A DNA stretch of 11,597 nucleotides, taken from an uncultured Collinsella sp. Its GTDB lineage: Bacteria > Actinomycetota > Coriobacteriia > Coriobacteriales > Coriobacteriaceae. A program made the translations under genes and the position numbers. This document shows, piece by piece, positions 1 to 6,424 of the stretch; position 1 is the first letter of the stretch; each line of letters opens with the position of its first letter. The stretch is taken from NCBI GenBank assembly GCA_902489295.1, contig CABTZM010000050.1:1-11597 (forward strand). Direction: 5' to 3'. The notes under the pieces were generated by a model. The model had not been told where the DNA came from, searched no databases, and was given only the letters and a program-made list of their open reading frames with translations.

Positions 1-752
1 ACCTCCTCGAACTTCTGCAGCAGGTCGGCTACGGTGAGCGACTTCTTCTCGTCGCCGGCCACGTCGTAGATCACATGGCCCTCGTGCATCATGATCAGAC
101 GGTTGCCCAGACGGATGGCGTCATTCATGTTGTGCGTAACCATGAGCGTGGTCAGATGGTTTTCGTCGACAATCTCCTCGGTCAGGTTGAGCACCTTAGA
201 GGCCGTCTTGGGGTCGAGGGCCGCCGTGTGCTCGTCGAGCAGCAGCAGGCGCGGCTTGGTGAGCGTGGCCATCAGCAGGGTGAGTGCCTGGCGCTGGCCG
301 CCCGAGAGCAGGCCGACCTTGGCGTTGAGACGCGTGTCCAGACCAAGGTCCAGGCGCTTGAGCAGCTCAACGTACTCATCTTTCTCGGCCTTGGTGACGC
401 CCCACGAAAGGCCGCGACGCTGGCCGCGACGCTTGGCGAGGGCCAGGTTCTCGGCGATTTGCATGTCGGCAGCGGTACCGCGCATGGGGTCCTGGAACAC
501 ACGGCCCAGGTACTTGGCGCGCTGCGACTCGCTCAGACGCGAGATGTCGGTGCCGTCGAGCTCAATAACACCCGAATCGAGCGGATACACGCCGGCGATC
601 ATATTGAGCAGCGTGGACTTGCCGGCGCCATTGCCGCCAATCACGGTTACAAAGTCGCCATCGTTGAGGGTGAGGTCGACGCCGGTGAGCGCGCGCTTCT
701 CGGTGACGGTGCCCTTGTTAAAGGTCTTCTTGACGTGCGAGAGCTTAAGCAT
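1..752 (-). CDS. ABC transporter ATP-binding protein (COG1101 type), 3' end cut by window edge
   Basis: This is the cytoplasmic ATPase that powers the importer whose permease and binding protein lie just upstream. The 250 visible codons show a complete nucleotide-binding domain: Walker A GGNGAGKST (residues 39-47), Q-loop Gln87, signature LSGGQ (149-153), Walker B LLLLDE (169-174), D-loop ALDP (178-181) and H-loop His207. The run LLLLDEHTAALDP is typical of the COG1101 (PhnK-like) ATPases that partner COG4120 permeases. No stop is reached before base 1. Relatives are about 250-265 residues, so only a few C-terminal residues should be missing. The ATG at 750-752 overlaps the permease stop (ATGCTTAA), which suggests translational coupling. 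The class is certain. The substrate cannot be read from the ATPase; family precedent points to aromatic amino acids. Confidence 0.93.
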   Translation of the reverse strand, partial: MLKLSHVKKTFNKGTVTEKRALTGVDLTLNDGDFVTVIGGNGAGKSTLLNMIAGVYPLDSGVIELDGTDISRLSESQRAKYLGRVFQDPMRGTAADMQIAENLALAKRRGQRRGLSWGVTKAEKDEYVELLKRLDLGLDTRLNAKVGLLSGGQRQALTLLMATLTKPRLLLLDEHTAALDPKTASKVLNLTEEIVDENHLTTLMVTHNMNDAIRLGNRLIMMHEGHVIYDVAGDEKKSLTVADLLQKFEE

Positions 753-1668
753 CTGCCTCATCTCCCTTCGTGTAGGAGCTGCGGAGCTTATAGCGCTCCC
801 AAACCACGGGCACGCACAGGGCCACGGCGACGATCACGGCGGAGAGTAGCTTCATGTCGTTGGCGTCCATGCCCAGCTGCAGCACGATGGCGCGGATAAG
901 GAAGTACACCACGGAGCCAAAGACGGCGGAGGCAAGACGGACGCTAAACTGCGTGAGGCCGCCGGGCAGCAGGCGACCGAGCACCTCGCCGATGACGATG
1001 GCGGCAAGACCGATAACGATGGCGCCGGTGCCCATGCCGATGTCGGCATACTTCTGGCTCTGGCAGATGAGCGCACCCGAAAGGCCAATGAGGGCGTTGG
1101 AGAGCACGAGGGCGATCATTTTGGTGGTGTTGGTGTTAACGCCCAGGGCGCGGATCATGTACTCGTTGTTGCCGGTGGCACGCAGCGCCGAGCCGATCTC
1201 GGTGCCAAAGAACCAGTACAGGATGGCGACGATGGCCACGGCCAGCACAATGCCTAGGATAATGGCAACAGTGGACTGCGGCAGGCCCGTCATGTTGCTG
1301 ACGGATGAGAAGATAGTGCCCTTGGCAAGGATGGGCGTGTTGGACTTGCCCATGATGCGCAGGTTGATGGACCACAGACTGATCTGCGTAAGGATTCCGG
1401 CGAGGATTGCGGGAATCTCAAAGACGGTGGTCAAGATGCCCGTGACGGCGCCCGCGATGGCGCCAGCGCACATGCCGGCCAGCACGGCGAGCAAGGGGTC
1501 GACGTTATTGTTGACGATGAGCACGGCGCAGACACAGCCGCCGAGGGCAAAGCTGCCGTCGCAGGTCATATCGGGGATGTCGAGCAGGCGGAACGTGATA
1601 AACACGCCAAGCACCATGATGCCCCAGAGGACGCCCTGCGAAACGGCGCCCTGCAATGCAATGAGCAT
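745..1668 (-). CDS. ABC transporter permease (COG4120 family)
   Basis: A 307-residue integral membrane protein forming the channel of the importer. About eight or nine hydrophobic segments are visible, roughly at residues 8-28, 38-55, 58-83, 85-103, 133-154, 184-203, 213-230, 241-265 and 273-290. A hydrophilic loop at 155-177 (GTEIGSALRATGNNEYMIRA and following) resembles the cytoplasmic coupling loop of branched-chain and TrpY-like permeases. The length fits the family. The ATG at 1666-1668 is supported by an AGGAGGT ribosome binding site seven bases upstream. It lies between the binding-protein gene (189-base gap holding a hairpin) and the ATPase gene (8-base overlap), the usual SBP-permease-ATPase order of this family. 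Which of tryptophan, tyrosine or another ligand is carried is not visible. Confidence 0.93.
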   Translation of the reverse strand: MLIALQGAVSQGVLWGIMVLGVFITFRLLDIPDMTCDGSFALGGCVCAVLIVNNNVDPLLAVLAGMCAGAIAGAVTGILTTVFEIPAILAGILTQISLWSINLRIMGKSNTPILAKGTIFSSVSNMTGLPQSTVAIILGIVLAVAIVAILYWFFGTEIGSALRATGNNEYMIRALGVNTNTTKMIALVLSNALIGLSGALICQSQKYADIGMGTGAIVIGLAAIVIGEVLGRLLPGGLTQFSVRLASAVFGSVVYFLIRAIVLQLGMDANDMKLLSAVIVAVALCVPVVWERYKLRSSYTKGDEADA

Positions 1669-1772
1669 GCTTCATACCTCCTAGGATAGGGTGGACACGT
1701 GATTTTCCATAATAGCGGTACCAATGCATAAAAGAGCGGTGGACAGATGTTTTGTTTTACCTGAAACAAGCA

Positions 1773-1801
1773 GGGCGAACGCCGGCCTTTAGCGTTCGCC
1801 C
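1773..1801 (-). terminator. Intercistronic hairpin between binding protein and permease genes
   Basis: There is a perfect 10-bp stem, GGGCGAACGC (1773-1782) with GCGTTCGCCC (1792-1801), and a 9-base loop. In the minus-strand transcript it is followed by TGCTTGTTTCAGG, which is U-rich but not a clean U tract. It could be a leaky terminator or a 3' stabilising hairpin that keeps binding-protein mRNA above permease/ATPase mRNA, a common pattern in ABC importer operons. The role is inferred; the stem is seen directly. Confidence 0.5.
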
Positions 1802-1857
1802 CAAGGACTCAGATATTGAATAACGCGGCTGTGACGCGCGTGCGGGCCCTAGACGCG

Positions 1858-2838
1858 TTATTCGTCCAGAGCGGAAAGGTCGATACCCAGAGCCTCGGCC
1901 ATCTCGTCGTTCTTGACGACGACCAGGTCCTTGCTCGAGAGATGCTTGATCGGCATATCCTCGGGCTTGGCCTCGCCCTTCAAGATCTTGACGGCCATCT
2001 CGCCTGCAGCGTAGCCCAGGTCCTCGTAGTTGATGGAGAGGGTGAACAGACCGCCGGCCTTGCACATGCCCTCCTCGCCAGTCACGAAGGGGAGCTTGTT
2101 CTCCTTGCAGATCTGGCCGACCTGCGAGGCACCCGCGGCGATGGTGTTGTCGGTGGGGGAGTACAGCGCGTCGACCTTGCCCACGGCAGACTCGACGACG
2201 GACTGAATCTCGTTGGAGCTCGAGACGGTGAAGTCGGTGTACTCGAGGCCCAGCTTGTCGAGTTCCTTCTTGGCGGCCTTGATTTGGACGTCGGAGTTGG
2301 ACTCGGCGGTGCAGTAGAGCAGGCCGACCTTCTTAACGTCGGGCAGGACCTTCTGCATCATCTCGAGCTGCTCGGCGACCGGGGTGAGGTCGGAAGCGCC
2401 CGTGACGTTGGTCCCGGGCTTGTCGTTGTCCTGGACCAGGCCGGAGGCGGCGTAGTCGGTGATGGCACAGCCCACGATGGGGATATCGGCCGTGGCGCCG
2501 GCGGCAGCCTGCGCGGCGGGCGTGGCGATGGCATAAATCAGGCTGACGTTGTCGCCCACAAACTTGTCGGCAATGGACTTACACGTGGACTGGTCGTTCT
2601 GGGCGTTCTTCTGGTCGATCTTGACCTTAAGGCCGCTCTCCTTGATGGCCTTGACAAAGCCGTCGTTGGCGGCATCGAGTGCGGAGTGCTCGGTGAGTTG
2701 CAGAACGCCGATGGTGTGGTCGGAACCGGCGGCAGCAGAGCCGGAACCAGAGCTGCCGCCGCATCCGGCGAGCGGGGCGAGCGCGAGCAGGCCGGCGGAG
2801 ACCAGAAGGCTCCTGCGGCTGATGGTGATGTCCTTCAT
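1858..2838 (-). CDS. ABC transporter substrate-binding lipoprotein (ABC_sub_bind family, TrpX-like)
   Basis: This is the extracytoplasmic ligand-binding component of the importer, 326 residues long. The N-terminus has a short charged region with SRRSLL (7-12), a hydrophobic core and the lipobox LAGC with Cys26 as the lipidation site. A Gly/Ser-rich linker follows, then a two-lobe periplasmic-binding fold of the COG2984/ABC_sub_bind type. Family-like blocks are ATPAAQ (105-110), NVTGASD (144-150), YSPTDNTI (226-233) and LGYAAGEMAVKILKG (274-288). I chose the ATG at 2836-2838, because a GGGGG ribosome binding site sits seven bases upstream and the signal peptide then begins correctly. An in-frame start 16 codons earlier would add a meaningless leader. 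Characterised relatives bind tryptophan (streptococcal TrpX) or tyrosine (Clostridioides difficile CD0873), so an aromatic amino acid is the best guess for the ligand. Confidence 0.92.
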   Translation of the reverse strand: MKDITISRRSLLVSAGLLALAPLAGCGGSSGSGSAAAGSDHTIGVLQLTEHSALDAANDGFVKAIKESGLKVKIDQKNAQNDQSTCKSIADKFVGDNVSLIYAIATPAAQAAAGATADIPIVGCAITDYAASGLVQDNDKPGTNVTGASDLTPVAEQLEMMQKVLPDVKKVGLLYCTAESNSDVQIKAAKKELDKLGLEYTDFTVSSSNEIQSVVESAVGKVDALYSPTDNTIAAGASQVGQICKENKLPFVTGEEGMCKAGGLFTLSINYEDLGYAAGEMAVKILKGEAKPEDMPIKHLSSKDLVVVKNDEMAEALGIDLSALDE

Positions 2839-2901
2839 ATCATTACCCCCAGTATAAAAATGGCTGGAAACACTGCACTGGGACAAAGTGCAAGTGGAAC
2901 T

Positions 2902-2929
2902 ATAGTAGCGCTGATGTCCATTTTTACAA
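2902..2929 (-). promoter_or_regulatory. Candidate promoter of the ABC importer operon
   Basis: On the minus strand, TTGTAA (2924-2929) is followed after 16 bases by TACTAT (2902-2907). Each hexamer matches the sigma-70 consensus at four of six positions. Transcription would start near 2895, giving a leader of roughly 57 bases. A second AT-rich hexamer, TATACT (2851-2856), lies too close to the ribosome binding site to be likely. No T-box element is evident in the leader. Confidence 0.4.
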
Positions 2930-2998
2930 CAGCTCGGCGGGTTTTTTAATACAGAACCGGATGGGCGGTACGGGTAGTCGAATGGACGGCGGAGGGTC

Positions 2999-3784
2999 TT
3001 ATGCGGCGGAGGCGGCGTCGTCCTCGTCCAGGGCGGCGAAGAGCTTCTTGCCGTCGAGGAGACGTGTGGTGACGTTTCTCATGCGGCCGATCTCAACGGT
3101 ACGCAACGTGTCATCGGCGCCTCGCGCGTCATAGACCGTTCCCAGCAAATACGAGATGCCGTCTCGTTGCTTGATGGCAAAGGGCCGGAGTGTCATCCGT
3201 GCCACTTCGACCTCTCCGCGTGCCGTGACACTCGAAATATCAAAACTCACCGTGGTTCCGTGGTCGATGGCCTGCTCGATGAGCTCGCAGGCATCGATGC
3301 GCTTGACGGGCGTGCGTGTGGCCTTGGTGGATTTGCCGCCTGCGCTTGGAGCAGGCTCGGGTGCATCGAGGTAGCCGCGAACGTCGGCACTCGCCATGGC
3401 GACCAGATGCTGCGCCATGCTTTTTCGAATGGCGATGGGCGTAGAGCGGTTGCGCATGACCATGCCGTGGAGTCGGATGATCTCTTCGTCGGTTAGCGGA
3501 CGGGTCAAGAGCCGATACCCCACGCCGCGCTTGTACTCAATTTCGTATCCAGCATGGCGAAGTGCGGAGATGGCGGTGTAGATGCTGCGCCGCGCCGCCG
3601 AGATGGGCATGCGGGCGGGGTCGTCGGGATGGGCGAGGCGCCGGATCAACTCATCGGAAAGCATGGCCTTGTCCTCACCGGTGTTTTCGCTCAATAGTTG
3701 CAGGATGCGAACGGCGCGATAGGCTGCCATCGAGGCGGCGCCCCTCGTCGTGGTCTCGTAAGTTTCAACAGCGGTTTCGGTCAT
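2999..3784 (-). CDS. HTH and WYL-domain transcriptional regulator
   Basis: A 261-residue DNA-binding regulator in the cytoplasm. Residues 23-92 form a winged helix-turn-helix of the HTH_11 kind: RILQLL, then a helix pair, then RRSIYTAISALRHAGYEIEY and a wing GVGYRLL. A linker rich in Ala, Pro and Lys (about 141-162) leads to a WYL-like sensor domain (about 167-240), with LIEQAIDHGTTVSFDI, LRPFAIKQRDGISYLLGTVYD and LRTVEIGRMRNV matching the family pattern. SYLLG replaces the usual WYLxG, so the eponymous Trp is absent. I prefer the ATG at 3782-3784, ten bases after AAAGGA. An in-frame GTG three codons earlier sits almost on that ribosome binding site. The gene precedes the importer genes in the same orientation with a 160-base gap, so it may control them, but its target is unknown. 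Confidence 0.85.
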   Translation of the reverse strand: MTETAVETYETTTRGAASMAAYRAVRILQLLSENTGEDKAMLSDELIRRLAHPDDPARMPISAARRSIYTAISALRHAGYEIEYKRGVGYRLLTRPLTDEEIIRLHGMVMRNRSTPIAIRKSMAQHLVAMASADVRGYLDAPEPAPSAGGKSTKATRTPVKRIDACELIEQAIDHGTTVSFDISSVTARGEVEVARMTLRPFAIKQRDGISYLLGTVYDARGADDTLRTVEIGRMRNVTTRLLDGKKLFAALDEDDAASAA

Positions 3785-3844
3785 GGCGCCCACGTCCTTT
3801 CCGTTTTGGGTGGCGACGGTATGGAGCCTAGGACGCGGGGCTTT

Positions 3845-3868
3845 CCCAGGGGCGCAGGACGCCCTGGG
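3845..3868. other. Hairpin in the leader region of the WYL regulator gene
   Basis: A 7-bp perfect stem, CCCAGGG (3845-3851) with CCCTGGG (3862-3868), and a 10-base loop lie about 60 bases upstream of the regulator start. There is no adjacent T tract in either direction, so it is not a standard terminator. It may be a leader structure or chance in GC-rich DNA. The rest of the 3785-3900 stretch shows no promoter or ORF I can support. Confidence 0.25.
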
Positions 3869-3901
3869 CGGTCGGTAGCCGTCGGCAAGCGGCGGGTCGA
3901 G

Positions 3902-3964
3902 TTTTCAACAGACCTGTTCAACTGGCCAAAACCTTGCCAAAAGCTTGACGGGTGCTGTTGAAAA
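3902..3964. promoter_or_regulatory. Palindrome cluster between the regulator gene and asnS
   Basis: TTTTCAACAG (3902-3911) is repeated inverted as CTGTTGAAAA (3955-3964), a perfect 10-bp match with a 43-base spacer. The left arm also forms a compact operator-like palindrome, AACAG-AC-CTGTT (3907-3918). The right arm runs into the T tract of the asnS terminator. The cluster sits upstream of the WYL regulator gene, so it could be a binding site for that regulator (autoregulation) or another one. This role is an inference. Confidence 0.35.
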
Positions 3965-3992
3965 AGCGCCTCTCGGCTTGCCGAGAGGCGCT
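3961..3992 (-). terminator. Intrinsic terminator of asnS
   Basis: A perfect 12-bp GC-rich stem, AGCGCCTCTCGG (3965-3976) with CCGAGAGGCGCT (3981-3992), has a 4-base loop. In the minus-strand transcript it is followed at once by five U residues. It lies 40 bases beyond the asnS stop and ends that transcription unit before the WYL regulator gene. Confidence 0.9.
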
Positions 3993-4032
3993 GGCGTGAT
4001 GCGCTGGAACGCGTTTGGTGGCGCTGTGGCGA

Positions 4033-5436
4033 TTAGAAGTCGGCGTTGCCCACGGTGCGCGGGTGCGGCAGGACGTCGCGGATGTTGCCCACACCGGTCA
4101 GATACATGACCAAGCGCTCGAAGCCCAGACCGTAGCCGGCGTGCTTGCAGGAACCGTAGCGGCGCAGGTCAAGGTAGTACTTGTACTGCTCGGGATTCAT
4201 GCCCAGGTCCTTGATGCGGGCTTCGAGCAGATCCAGGCGCTCCTCGCGCTGGGAGCCGCCGATAATCTCGCCGATACCGGGAACCAGGCAGTCGGCGGCG
4301 GCGACGGTCTTGCCGTCCTCGTTCATGCGCATGTAGAACGCCTTGATCTCGGCCGGGTAGTCGGTCACGAAGGTCGGTCGCTTAAAGTGCTCCTCGGTCA
4401 GGAAGCGCTCGTGCTCGGTCTGCAGGTCGATGCCCCAGCTCACGGGATAGTCAAACTTGTGACCGGCGGCGACGGCCTGCTCCAGGATTTCGACGGCCTC
4501 GGTATAGGTGACGCGGGCAAAGTCGGAGTTTGCCACGTGGTCCAGGCGCTCGAGCAGACCCTTGTCCACAAACTTGTTGAGCATATTGAGCTCGTCGGGG
4601 CAGGTTGCCATGACGTCCTTAAGGACGTACTTGAGCATGGCCTCGGCGTTATCCATGTAGTCGTTAAGGTCGGCAAAGGCCATCTCGGGCTCGATCATCC
4701 AAAACTCGGCGGCGTGGCGCGTGGTGTTGGAGTTTTCGGCGCGGAAGGTGGGGCCAAAGGTGTACACGTCGCCAAAGGCCATGGCAAAGTTCTCGGCATT
4801 GAGCTGGCCGGACACGGTGAGGCTCGCGTGCTTGCCAAAGAAGTCCTGGCTCCAGTCGACCTCGCCGGACTCGGTGAGGGGCGGATTTTTGGGGTCGAGC
4901 GTGGTCACGCGGAACATCTCGCCGGCGCCCTCGCAATCACTCGTGGTGATGATAGGGGTGTTGACGTAGACAAAGCCCTGCTCCTGGAAGAAGCGGTGGA
5001 TGGCGGCAGCCGCGACAGAACGGATGCGGAACACGGCGCGGAACAGGTTGGTGCGCGGGCGCAGGTGCTGTTGGGTGCGCAGGAACTCGACGGTTGCGCG
5101 CTTCTTCTGCAGCGGGTAATCCGGGGCGCTGACGCCCTCGACCTCAATGGAGGTGGCAGAAAGCTCGAAAGGCTGGGGCGCATCGGGGGTCAGCTTGACG
5201 GTGCCGGTGCAAATGAGTGCGGCCGAGACGTTTTGATGGGCGATCTCGTCGTAGTTGTCGAGTGCCTCGCGGTTCATGACGACCTGCAGGTCGCGGAAGC
5301 AGCTGCCGTCGTTGAGCGTAACAAAGCCAAAGTTCTTCATGTCGCGGATGGACTTGACCCAGCCGGCGACGGTGACGGTCTGGCCGCCGAGCGACTCGGC
5401 ATCGGCATAGAGCTGCGCGATTTTGGTGCGGTTCAC
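4033..5436 (-). CDS. asnS: Asparagine--tRNA ligase
   Basis: This cytoplasmic class II aminoacyl-tRNA synthetase activates asparagine with ATP and loads it onto tRNA-Asn. The 467 residues match the usual bacterial AsnRS length. An N-terminal OB-fold anticodon-binding domain (about 20-100, with TVAGWVKSIRDMKNFGFVTL) is followed by the catalytic core. The core has YVNTPIITTSDCEGAGEMF (157-175), motif 2 with FRAENSNTTRHAAEF (231-245) and motif 3 with GYGLGFERLVMYLTG (434-448), then the typical end RDVLPHPRTVGNADF. These blocks favour AsnRS over AspRS. I chose the GTG at 5434-5436, because GGGAGGA lies just upstream and homologues begin here. An in-frame ATG 22 codons earlier lacks a comparable site. 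It is flanked by terminators on both sides and is probably transcribed alone. Confidence 0.97.
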   Translation of the reverse strand: MNRTKIAQLYADAESLGGQTVTVAGWVKSIRDMKNFGFVTLNDGSCFRDLQVVMNREALDNYDEIAHQNVSAALICTGTVKLTPDAPQPFELSATSIEVEGVSAPDYPLQKKRATVEFLRTQQHLRPRTNLFRAVFRIRSVAAAAIHRFFQEQGFVYVNTPIITTSDCEGAGEMFRVTTLDPKNPPLTESGEVDWSQDFFGKHASLTVSGQLNAENFAMAFGDVYTFGPTFRAENSNTTRHAAEFWMIEPEMAFADLNDYMDNAEAMLKYVLKDVMATCPDELNMLNKFVDKGLLERLDHVANSDFARVTYTEAVEILEQAVAAGHKFDYPVSWGIDLQTEHERFLTEEHFKRPTFVTDYPAEIKAFYMRMNEDGKTVAAADCLVPGIGEIIGGSQREERLDLLEARIKDLGMNPEQYKYYLDLRRYGSCKHAGYGLGFERLVMYLTGVGNIRDVLPHPRTVGNADF

Positions 5437-5482
5437 GTATCCTCCCATAACAGTTGAATGATAGTTATCCATACAGTTCGTT

Positions 5483-5491
5483 ATTCTAGCA
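5483..5491 (-). promoter_or_regulatory. Candidate extended -10 promoter of asnS
   Basis: The minus strand reads TGC-TAGAAT (5491 down to 5483), an extended -10 element. No good -35 hexamer sits 16-18 bases upstream, which is tolerated when TGn is present. Transcription would start near 5476, about 40 bases before the GTG start. Confidence 0.45.
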
Positions 5492-5544
5492 GCTCGGCTC
5501 ATTTGGGCTATACAGATACGGCATTGGCGGGATGGTTTTCAAAC

Positions 5545-5579
5545 GAAAAGCGCCCGCGGCCAAATGGTCGCGGGCGCTT
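5545..5579 (-). terminator. Intrinsic terminator of crr
   Basis: Arms AAGCGCCCGCG (5548-5558) and CGCGGGCGCTT (5569-5579) form an 11-bp perfect stem. It extends by GCC/GGT towards the loop with one imperfect pair. In the minus-strand transcript it is followed by TTTTCGTTTG. It lies about 40 bases past the crr stop and separates crr from asnS. Confidence 0.88.
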
Positions 5580-5616
5580 GACGAGGTGCCTTTTGGCTGT
5601 GTGGCGCGGGGCCTGG

Positions 5617-6180
5617 CTACTTGGTCTTGGCAACCAGCAGCGGGTCGCCCAGCTTGACGAGCGGGTTGCCGCCGATAAGCGTTCCAGACTCGCCGACATG
5701 GTCGATGCTCTTAAGACGATCGAGCTCGGAGATGATGACGGTCACGATGTCCTCGTGGCCGGCGGCCTTGATGGCCTCGCGATCGAAGCTGATGAGCGGC
5801 TGGCCTGCCTTGACCGTGTCACCCATCTCGACAAAGCGGGCAAAACCCTTGCCGTTCATTTCCACGGTGCCCAGGCCGACATGGATGAATACGCGCAGGC
5901 CGTCCTCGGTGATCATGCCGATGGAGTGGTTGGTGACGGTGGTGGCACCGATGCGGCCGTTGGCGGGCGCATAGATGGTGCCGGTAATGGGCTCGATGCC
6001 ATAGCCCTGGCCAAGCATGCCCGAGGCGATCGTCTCGTCGGGAACCTCGTCCAGGCTGACGAGCACGCCGTTGACGGGGGCATAGATGACGCCTTCGCGG
6101 GTGGCGAAGCTTGCTGCGGGCGGAACGGACGCCTCGCCGGTCGAGGTGAAGGTGGACTTAAGCGAATCGAGCAGACCCAT
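5617..6180 (-). CDS. crr: PTS glucose-type EIIA component (EIIA-Glc-like)
   Basis: A soluble phosphocarrier that accepts phosphate from HPr and passes it to the EIIB domain of sugar permeases. The 187 residues cover one complete PTS_EIIA_1 domain. The conserved histidines are in NHSIGMITEDG (His85) and VFIHVGLGTVEMNGKGF (His100, the phosphorylated residue by alignment with E. coli His90). The block TGTIYAPANGRI and the C-terminal half with its glycine-rich end also fit. The ATG at 6178-6180 is preceded by GGAGG five bases upstream, which rules out the in-frame extension to 6264. It is not fused to EIIB or EIIC, and no such genes are nearby, so it probably serves several permeases in trans and may have a signalling role. 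Its own terminator follows. In some annotations this gene is called ptsG EIIA or nagE-like. Confidence 0.93.
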   Translation of the reverse strand: MGLLDSLKSTFTSTGEASVPPAASFATREGVIYAPVNGVLVSLDEVPDETIASGMLGQGYGIEPITGTIYAPANGRIGATTVTNHSIGMITEDGLRVFIHVGLGTVEMNGKGFARFVEMGDTVKAGQPLISFDREAIKAAGHEDIVTVIISELDRLKSIDHVGESGTLIGGNPLVKLGDPLLVAKTK

Positions 6181-6227
6181 AGTTGCCTCCAACTTAAATA
6201 GGCGCATATCGCGCGTTTGGTTTGCCG

Positions 6228-6237
6228 GAAACGTTTC
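6228..6237. promoter_or_regulatory. LacI-type palindrome upstream of crr
   Basis: GAAACGTTTC is a perfect 10-bp palindrome centred on CG, the core shape of operators for LacI/CcpA-family sugar regulators. It lies about 50 bases before the crr start. It does not meet the full CcpA cre consensus at the outer positions. Sugar-responsive control of crr is an inference. Confidence 0.4.
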
Positions 6238-6279
6238 ATATCTGTTTCGCGGCTTGGTCAACACCCCCTATTCTACGCT

Positions 6280-6319
6280 GCTCAGCGATACCTCTGAGCT
6301 GGGATTATGTGATATATCA
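6280..6319. promoter_or_regulatory. Small palindromes in the crr/hydrolase divergent region
   Basis: GCTCAG (6280-6285) pairs with CTGAGC (6294-6299), and TGATATATCA (6310-6319) is a perfect 10-bp palindrome in an AT-rich island. They lie between divergent genes and could be operators for either. I could not place a convincing promoter for the hydrolase gene in 6181-6424. Confidence 0.25.
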
Positions 6320-6424
6320 GTTGAAGGGGAACTTATTGCTGGCGTGTTTCTGCGTCACGGGTTCAAGTGGGGTACGCTTGAAGGCGAAAAACAATGGCGC
6401 TTAATTTGCGCGAAGGGAGCACAT

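Noticed and set aside
2931..2946. GGCGGG followed by TTTTTT as a plus-strand terminator
   Set aside because: No complementary left arm lies upstream, and no plus-strand gene ends here.
1816..2949. 377-codon plus-strand frame across the binding-protein gene
   Set aside because: It is antisense to the clear lipoprotein gene, and its repetitive Gly/Val/Leu/Asp composition is typical of a shadow frame.
2839..2998. Possible T-box riboswitch before the aromatic amino acid importer
   Set aside because: The leader is short, and I find neither the conserved T-box sequence nor an antiterminator/terminator pair.
3907..3918. SOS (LexA) box
   Set aside because: AACAGACCTGTT does not fit the Gram-positive GAAC-N4-GTTC core or the actinobacterial consensus, and the neighbouring genes are not SOS genes.
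4015..5457. 480-codon open frame on the plus strand across asnS
   Set aside because: It is antisense to a full-length asparaginyl-tRNA synthetase and results from GC-rich codon bias. Its low-complexity Gly/Val/Leu/Asp/His-rich translation matches no family I know.
5458..6201. 247-codon plus-strand frame across crr
   Set aside because: It reads through the crr terminator in antisense and has no family resemblance; the minus-strand EIIA-Glc explains the region.
6086..6424. In-frame N-terminal extension of the hydrolase
   Set aside because: It overlaps the start of crr on the other strand and has no hydrolase-like residues. The ATG at 6425 has a good ribosome binding site and begins the conserved protein.
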